From Symbiodinium microadriaticum (Eukaryota; Sar; Dinophyceae; Suessiales; Symbiodiniaceae), in assembly GCA_001939145.1 (NCBI GenBank), contig LSRX01000165.1, positions 276,033 to 340,032 of the forward strand: a DNA stretch of 64,000 nt, read 5' to 3'. The notes under the pieces were generated by a model. That model was not told the origin of the DNA and did no database searches. It saw only the letters and a list, made by a program, of their open reading frames with translations. Positions within the stretch are counted from its first letter, which is position 1, and every line of letters starts with the position of its first letter. Below are positions 57,587-64,000 of the stretch, piece after piece. The position numbers and the translations under genes were made by a program.

Positions 57587-58611
57587 CAATGGCGGCAACG
57601 CGGCTTTACTTCTGTGCCAGAGATCCCACCTCACGGCCCTCGACCGCACCCTGCCACTGCGGCGCCTGCTGCCAAGGCAACTGCGGCGCCGATGGGCCGT
57701 CCCACTCGAGCGGCGGTCACTCTGACAGGTTGTAAACGGAGGGAGGTTCACTCCAACTTCTCCAACATCGGGAAGCTGAAACTTTGCAAGACTTCTGCAG
57801 GGAAGAGCTTGCCGACCCACCAGTGCCTCCTGCTGGGAGACCGCCGGAGTCGGGCTGGTGGGCTAACGCTGCCATTTCTAGGACAACCGGACTACCCGTT
57901 CCTGCCCTCGAAAACCAACCCAGCCAAAACATCAGCTTCACAGGCCACGTGCAATGGCAATCACATACCAAACTCGACCCTGCCATATTCGTGAGGTCAT
58001 GGCTCAGCTGAGTCATGATGTGCTCGGCATACCAGGCCAACCACTCGTCGCGGCCACAGTTGTTGCCTGGCCTGGCACAAAAGGGAGCCCACCGGCAATA
58101 TGTGACTGCACCGTCATAATGCAACCCGGGCTAGCTGCCCATTCTTGTCGTCAACCACGGCCCTGGTCGGGGTCCTCAGGTTCTCCTCTGGGGACACCGG
58201 CCGAAGACCCAAGCTGATAGTCAAAGGAGCCATCGCCCATTCACGGAGCGAGCGAGGATCAAGCGCTTGCAAGTGCGCGCGCCGCCCAGCGCGAGAAGGG
58301 ATGGGGTGCCACTGTCCGATGCCACGGGCCACGGGAGCATGCCTTGTGCTGTGTAGTGGTGTTTTGGCATGAAGGGTGGGGTGAACCGGCTTACCAAGTC
58401 TACACCGGCCTTCTGTTCGGACTGCCTCTGGTCGTCACCTCCTTAACAGGTGGAGCCGATTTGTCCAGGCAGCAGGGCGGCGCTTGACTTTAGGCTGGTG
58501 TGCGCTTACTTCGATGACTCCCGGATTTCTCACTGGTGCTCGGCGCACCCCACTCGGATCCTTTTTAGGTCTTGAGTTCGACTTTTCCTCTGCTCTCTCA
58601 CTGGAGGCTAT
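57587..58611. other. fragmented frames, no gene called
   Basis: Overlapping Pro/Ala-rich frames of 70-126 codons on + and 135-139 codons on minus. It probably belongs to the same broken element-like block as its neighbours. Confidence 0.3.
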
Positions 58612-59071
58612 GTGTCCGTCGTTGTTCGGGCCAAGCTCGTCGAGAAAGTGGGGGATCTTGACACCCTTCGGGCGGGTGCAGCAGCGAAGCAGTATGGCAT
58701 GCTCAATTTCCTCGAGCTTGGCATGTTCGGGCGAGTGGGAGCCGGAGGACTGACAGTTATTAAGGACGGCCAGACGGATAAGGGTGTGACCCTTACCCCA
58801 GCGCTCATGGAAAGCCTCGACATGGTAATGTCGGTATTGCAGGTCCGTACGAAGGGGCAGTATGACATCAGTATGATTTTGGATGGCGATCATATCGGAG
58901 GCTCCCGGCCGCGAGTCACGCGGCCGAGGACATGCCAGGTCACGGCAGAGGGGATTCACCCGGGTCCTCTTCGACTCTGTCCAAGCCCGTGAGTCCTTTG
59001 CAGCGGTTTACCATCATTTCCAGGCCGGTGACCACACAATCGCCCAATTGCTATTATCCTCTATGCGGTGA
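58612..59071 (+). CDS. unrecognised protein-like ORF, frameshifted
   Basis: The first frame (58612-58920) reads smoothly (VRAKLVEKVGDLDTLRAGAA; ALMESLDMVMSVLQVRTKGQ; YDISMILDGDHIGG). After about 58940 the protein-like frame is a different one (RGFTRVLFDSVQARESFAAV; HFQAGDHTIAQLLLSSMR, stop 59069). A one-base shift near 58940 would give one protein of about 150 residues. Function unknown; no motif recognised. Confidence 0.45.
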
Positions 59072-59918
59072 CCGCGCGGCCCAATGCGTTTCATGGAAGG
59101 CGTGGCTGGTTTAAAGGCAACACGGCGGCACTTGTGGCATTGATACGGGGTCGGGACCGCTCAGCCTCTGTCGATTTGGAGCGGCTCTCGCAATTCATAC
59201 ATCTTTGCCCTTTTGCATTGTCGATTTCACTTTTCTGGGAGTGGGTGCCTTCCAAATCCAGCTGGGCAGATGCCATTTCATGCATGGGCTACTCCGACCC
59301 CTGGTATGTGGCCAACGGCCGTTCTTCGTCGCCTTCTCTTTTCCCCATCCACTTTGGACGTTCCCTTCCAGCGAGGTTATCCGAGTGGTGCAGTCTTGTA
59401 GTGCTTTGGGTGTAATTAGTGTCATGAGTGCTTTGGGTGTCAAAGTGAAGCAGGCTGGTCGGGTGTTGGGCGCGGTGTTGCCGCCATAGGTGTGGCTCAT
59501 AGGCTTCCTCTCTGTGCATATCCCGGGTCTCGGGTTGTACAACACCACGATCGGAGCCGCACGAGTGAAAGAAAATGAGAGCGTCGCCGCGTGCTTTGAG
59601 TAGACGCCGGACTGATCAGGGATGAGATGTTGAAACTTGAAACCATGTTCGCTTGACCGGTTGTAAGCTGAATTTGTAGGTCGCTTTTCGGTAAAGTTCT
59701 TGTACGCTGAGTGACTGTTGATGTTATGGGGCTGTAATTGGGTTCGAGGTCTGTCCATGTAGACGATTGTGGATTCACTCCATTGGACAAGCAAGACTAT
59801 GAGATGGTGCGACAAGTGACCTTTGCAAAGAAGAAGCAGAAGGCGAGGATGCAGATTCGAGATTGCAATGGGTGTCGCGCCCATTGCATAGTCTCCCCTG
59901 ACTTGTTCTAGTCTACAG
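59072..59918. other. no supported gene
   Basis: A 248-codon minus-strand frame (59195-59941) overlaps + frames and lacks motifs. I regard it as chance. Confidence 0.35.
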
Positions 59919-60936
59919 GCCATGGAACAGTTGCTGCGCAAGTTCTACAAGAAAGGACCAGCAAAACGAAATCTCTTGATCGCATTGCCACGCCCGCAGT
60001 ATCTCCCACAAAGTTGCTGCTGAGAGGAAGCTGGAAAAATGTGATAAGCCTCGGTGACGGGCCAGCAGAGCGCCAGGCTCTGCAGGAGCCGCTTGGAAGC
60101 AAAGAACCCAGAAGTGCTGGAAACAGCGCGGAAGCGACTCGACTGAGGATCGGATTCCGCCACATGAACCCAGCAAGTCCCAAAACGGGAGAGCAAAAGT
60201 CCTTCAGAACGAAGTCTGCTTGAGACTTGGGTCGTCTCGAGTTTGGTGTTTTTCTTGCGTGTGGAGCTATGCAGAGCCATGCATAGCCATGCCCATGACT
60301 TGATGCAAAGGTCAAGATGCTGGAGGCCACTGGGCACGACGGTTGTTCGGGTCCTTGCAGCGCGGGCATGGGTTCGTAAAGGCGAGGACGAGCAGACAAG
60401 GCACTTGGCTCTAGAGAAATCAGGAGAGGTGAGGATGCGCCGAAGTTGAGGGTCTTCCCCAGCCAGTGTGCGAGCATCATCGGTACTTTCAAGCTTTCGT
60501 TTCTTGTGCTCGGGAGCCGTCATGCCGAAGCCGCCTCCGTAGAACTTCTACGGCCTATCAGCATGAATCGCAACGATTACAGAAGCGTTCTTCCTTCGAA
60601 GCCCATCGGATACTAACACAAGTTTCGTCATGTCGAGCTTCGCTCGGTCGAGATGCAGTATTTCATGTTGGATCTTGCATGATGTTGCGACGGCGGATCA
60701 AAGCCACTTCGTCGGCGCAGCCTCTCGGGCTCAGCCGCGGCGAACTCTGCTTGCAGGAGCCGGCTTGCTCTGAGCTCATCGCGGAGCTTCAAATGGTGCA
60801 AGCCTGGCTGCCTGCGTTGGCATCTTTGGATGACGACGTTGACATAGATCTTGCTGAAGGACGGGTTCTCGGCAGATCTTGGCAGTGTCGACGCAGTGCC
60901 GCAGTCCAAGCGGCCGAGGCGAGGAAGCGCTGCTAG
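59919..60936 (+). CDS. protein with GDG..E domain and acidic WLPAL tail, multi-exon
   Basis: Exon 59919-59955 reads AMEQLLRKFYKK; a GA-AG intron (59956-60026, phase 1) joins it to GSWKNVISLGDGPAERQALQE. The last exon (60757-60936) reads EPACSELIAELQMVQAWLPAL, then ASLDDDVDIDL, before a basic end and stop. From memory this arrangement (FY..., SWKNVISxGD...E..A..., then CxELxxxLxxVxxWLPxLVxxDxDxDIDL) recurs in many dinoflagellate proteins. The GD motif after a hydrophobic strand resembles motif IV of HAD-superfamily phosphatases, but the nucleophile DxD motif is not in view, so enzymatic function is only a guess. Exons between 60100 and 60757, and upstream of 59919, were not placed. Confidence 0.6.
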
Positions 60937-62253
60937 ACATGCATCAGCAACTAATGGATGTTGCGGTGGGCTTAGCTGCCTGCACGGGCCAGACCGGGGA
61001 TTGGCAGCATTGTACCTCCAGCAGCAAAGTTCCCATGAAGGTTGAAAGCGGCTCCAGATCAACAAGTCCAGACAGTTCCGCCAGGACCACGGCCAACTTG
61101 CAAACACTTGCTGTTCCCAAAAAGAGCTTAGTTCGCTGTTGAACGCTATCAGTGCAAGTGCCCTGTCAACCTGTTGCCAGTTGATTGCGGCGCGCTTCTA
61201 CCACTGAGTGAAGAGGGAAAGACACCATTTGCACAGTTGAAGTTGCCTTCGTGGCTTCTCTTTGACCTATTGAATTGCCAATTGCATGTTCCGCTGGCTT
61301 TGAATGCCTCGCCGACCAGTAGGTTAGGGTCATCTTCATCTTCTGCACCCTTGCAACTGTTTAACTTTCTCCGCCAGCAGCGGAGCGGCCCTCAAACGAA
61401 GAGGGACTTTTCCGGCTTGTGAATTCGATGAAGGAGAATCGCCGTCCGATTTTATTCTCCTGCAGGACGAGTGGGATGTCCAGGCACCGACGACACGACG
61501 GGAAGTGCAGGGCACAAACACAGCAAAGTTAGCCAAAGCTTGCAGCTTCCGACACAGTATAATGTACCTTTGTATGCAATACCCGTGGACTTTAGCGTTT
61601 GGTGCTGATGCTGGTAACCGAGGTCAAAAGGGGTCGATCTCTCCAACACTCCCGACAACGTACCAAACCTTGACTGGCAATAGCAAAGTCGGAGGGCAGT
61701 CGGCTGACCTTAACCACATAACAAGCGTAGACAACCAGAATAAGATCCCACAAAAAAGCGAACTTGAAAACGCACGTTAAACCCCGAAGCTGAAACCACA
61801 ACCTTACCGCTCAGCAGCAAGCTGAGTACCATTGGCACTGCGTCCTTTCCCAGACACTCCAAAGCGACAGGGTATTTGTTTGCTACATTGCGACAAGACT
61901 TCTGACACCTTCTCCAAAAGCCTTTTTTGGCGGCAGGACTGTCCGAGCAGACATTTCGGTCATATTCTTTCAGTCGTACCTTTTGCCTTGCCTCGATCTG
62001 CAGCATTCTGCTTACAAGAGTTATGCAAGCTGTCGACGAATCATTCGCATCAGCTGAGCATGTCATCTCAAGTTGAGGGCATGTGCTAGACGAGAAAGGC
62101 TTTATCAGTTTGTCATGCTCCATTTCTTAAGTCTCACCGACCTAGACAGCTCTTTTGTCAGTACCAGGCGGCAGCAGCATCACTCCAAGTACCAGCCAGA
62201 GGGTGTGCCTTCCTCGCAGCCTTTGTGTGGAATGAGTCGCAGTAGTGAGCCAC
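60937..62253. other. spacer before the GPN GTPase gene
   Basis: No convincing exon. Frames at 61174-61422 (+) and 61710-62123 (minus) are open but without motifs. The promoter or leader of the GTPase gene should lie near 62200. Confidence 0.4.
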
Positions 62254-64000
62254 ATGAAGTATGCACAGTTTGTGATGGGACCGGCCGGCTGTGGCAAGCG
62301 CTAGCCTCACAATCGGATTCATGCACTAGTAGCCTGTTAATGTCTATGCTGTCTGCATCTCTCTGCTGTCACAATATTTTTAGTGCCAATTTGTCGCCAT
62401 TCCACTCGCGAGGTCCACATACTGCGCAATCGTTCAGGAGCCATAGAGCGCTGGCCTTGCCCTACCGCAATCAAGCCGATGTGCAATGCTACAGTCTGTC
62501 TAGTGGAGCTCGACAGCACGAGGAGCACTTCAAAGTTGCATTGAAACGAACTTGCAGGCCTGTCACGGGCCATGTGTTCTGTGCTTCAGATGCCTTATAT
62601 TGCCTTCTGCTGCCGAGGGTGGTGAACTTAGACCCTGCCGCAGAAAACTTTGCTTACGACTGCTATGTTGACGTGCGCTCCAGACGTTGCAGGTAGATCG
62701 CGCAACAGACGCTGCGCAGTTCCAAAGCATGCGGTCATATGGCAGGTACGTGATTTGATTTCAGTGGATGACGTCATGGAGGTGCTTCGTCTTTCTGAAG
62801 CTCTGCCAAAGGGTCAATTCACGGGACATGGGGCATGCGGCTTGTTGGATTTCAAAGAGGGAGAGTGGAAGGAGCTTGACTACGGACCCAATGGCGGGCT
62901 TGTCTATGCCATGGAGTACCTGTCGGAGAACATGTCTTGGCTGGAGGCTTTCCGGGATCCTCCATGACATGCGGCAACTAGCAATTGCGTGATCAGGAGC
63001 AGGTTAGCGATGCATTAGATGATGACTACTACATCTTTGACTGTCCTGGGCTGCGGTCTCAGAGCAGTGAATCTTGTGCTGGTTGAAGAGCCAGCTCGGC
63101 CTGCAACCAAAGCTTAGACTTGGAACCTGCTGTGCCTGAGGCAGATCGAGCTGTACTCGCACTTGTCGGTGATGCGGGAGGTCGTTGACATGTTGCAGAA
63201 CGAGGCCGGGCCAGGCCATGCCAGGCCCAGGGCGCAGGCGGGAAAGTTTCGCGCTGCGCAGGACTTCCGAGTCGCTGGAGTTTACTGCATCGACGTCAAC
63301 TTCATTGAGGCCAGGCTGGGGGGCGTCGAGCATCGCAGTTGCTTGACAGTCTCGCCCCGAGGACGGTGCAAAGTTTCTTTCGGGGGTCTCAGCCTTTCTG
63401 CGTGACGATGGCTGTGTGCTGTTTTGTGCTGTCCGGTGCGCTGAGGGCCTGAAGGGTTCAAGATCGAAATGAGCATCTGCAAACATCTGCCATGTTGCGG
63501 CACGTTTGCCGCCCCAAGGCTTTGACAGCCTTAACTGCGATGATCAACCTGGAGTTGCCATGTGCACAGCGGAGTGTCATTGCACATCGGAGAGAAGGCT
63601 TTGCGCCGAACTTCAGATGGAATCAATCGCAGAGTCTCCCCAATTTCACTGTTTTGTGTGCCTGGATACGCTGGAAGCAATGGCGCTGCCGAGGCCCCAC
63701 ATCAATGTGCTGACGAAGTGCGACCTGCTTCCGGAAGGGGCACGCCTTCCTATTGTGGACTCAGTATCATCGTAATCGGCTCGTGAGGGAAGTGTCAGAG
63801 CAGAGAGCAGCAAGCAGTAGCTGCAGTTACATGCCAGGCGGATGTGGAACGCTACATCGAAGGCGACTCTGAGGTGGAAAACCCATCAGCTTGGCCAAGC
63901 AAGGCGTCGCCAGCTGTGCCGATGTTTTTCACCCTGTGGAGGCCATCTTGTCAGAGCTCCGTGGGTCCATGCATCCCAGGCCAGATGCGGCTGTGCCGAT
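62254..64000 (+). CDS. GPN-loop GTPase 3, multi-exon, cut by the window end
   Basis: GPN-loop GTPases dimerise and help assemble and import RNA polymerase II. ATG 62254 starts MKYAQFVMGPAGCGK (P-loop); GC-AG 62298-62412, STYCAIVQ, GA-AG 62438-62522, EHFKVALKRTC, GC-AG 62558-62617, VVNLDPAAENFAYDCYVD, GT-AG 62673-62745, VRDLISVDDVME, GT-AG 62782-62871, ELDYGPNGGLVYAMEYLSEN (the Gly-Pro-Asn signature), LDDDYYIFDCPG (G3), GC-AG 63050-63140, QIELYSHLSVMREVVDML, DFRVAGVYCIDVNFIE, and PHINVLTKCDLL (G4, near 63690-63725). The tail near 63845 (VERYIEGDSEV) fits the family. Paralogue choice (GPN3 over GPN2) rests on the MKYAQFVMGPAG start and the VDDVME-to-GPN layout. The C-terminus lies beyond the window. 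Confidence 0.93.

Noticed and set aside
59195..60523. Minus-strand ORFs of 192-248 codons
   Set aside because: No motifs, and the later ones lie antisense to spliced + strand exons of the GD-domain gene.
62230..62300. EVCTVCDGTGRLW, resembling a DnaJ CxxCxGxG zinc repeat
   Set aside because: It is the shifted-frame reading of the GPN3 P-loop exon; only one copy is present and the GTPase frame is clearly correct.

Overview
The window looks like nuclear DNA of a dinoflagellate, most likely Symbiodiniaceae. Recognisable eukaryotic proteins are split into many short exons by introns of about 40-110 nt. I placed 53 introns by requiring both reading-phase agreement and continuity of a known protein family; about 23 start with GT, 23 with GC and 7 with GA, and all end in AG, usually followed by G. 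This splice-site mixture is a published hallmark of Symbiodinium-type genomes. Every gene I can identify lies on the + strand, another dinoflagellate habit. No bacterial operon, rRNA, tRNA or CRISPR array was seen.

Layout. 0.3-2.6 kb: PP2C-type protein phosphatase. 3.3-3.8 kb: unknown acidic/basic protein, then an AGT microsatellite. 5.6-6.9 kb: decayed armadillo (ARM) repeat gene. 7.5-10.3 kb: tandem array of ~1 kb repeat units. 10.6-13.9 kb: second ARM locus in several exons. 15.5-16.6 kb: unknown gene. 17.1-18.5 kb: third ARM gene, largely one open exon. 19.5-22.9 kb: DHHC palmitoyltransferase whose large intron holds a perfect hairpin and a GTAT microsatellite. 23-29.8 kb: scattered exon-like pieces I cannot name. 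30.0-32.9 kb: membrane-anchored protein with two thioredoxin domains (PDI-like). 33.4-38.9 kb: cytosolic-type prolyl-tRNA synthetase in about 27 exons; one of its introns (35386-37437, GA-AG) contains a complete intronless 516-codon J-domain gene on the same strand.

40-48 kb is mobile-element-like: a 9-bp minisatellite of about 100 perfect units, an ORF1-like segment with an in-frame stop, a ubiquitin-specific-protease-like domain in a shifted frame, and a domain with an HxD...H...R pattern typical of Fe(II)/2-oxoglutarate oxygenases. 50.6-51.7 kb: AN1 plus RanBP2 zinc-finger protein. 54-59.1 kb: unnamed exon-like ORFs and a GTCC repeat. 59.9-60.9 kb: protein with a domain I associate with dinoflagellates (GDG..E and a WLPAL...DDDVDIDL tail). 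62.3 kb to the window end: GPN-loop GTPase 3, cut by the window edge.

The genes do not form a pathway. They are housekeeping functions (translation, protein folding and modification, signalling, RNA polymerase II assembly) placed head to tail and separated by repeats and mobile-element remains. Exon boundaries are hand-placed without transcript evidence.
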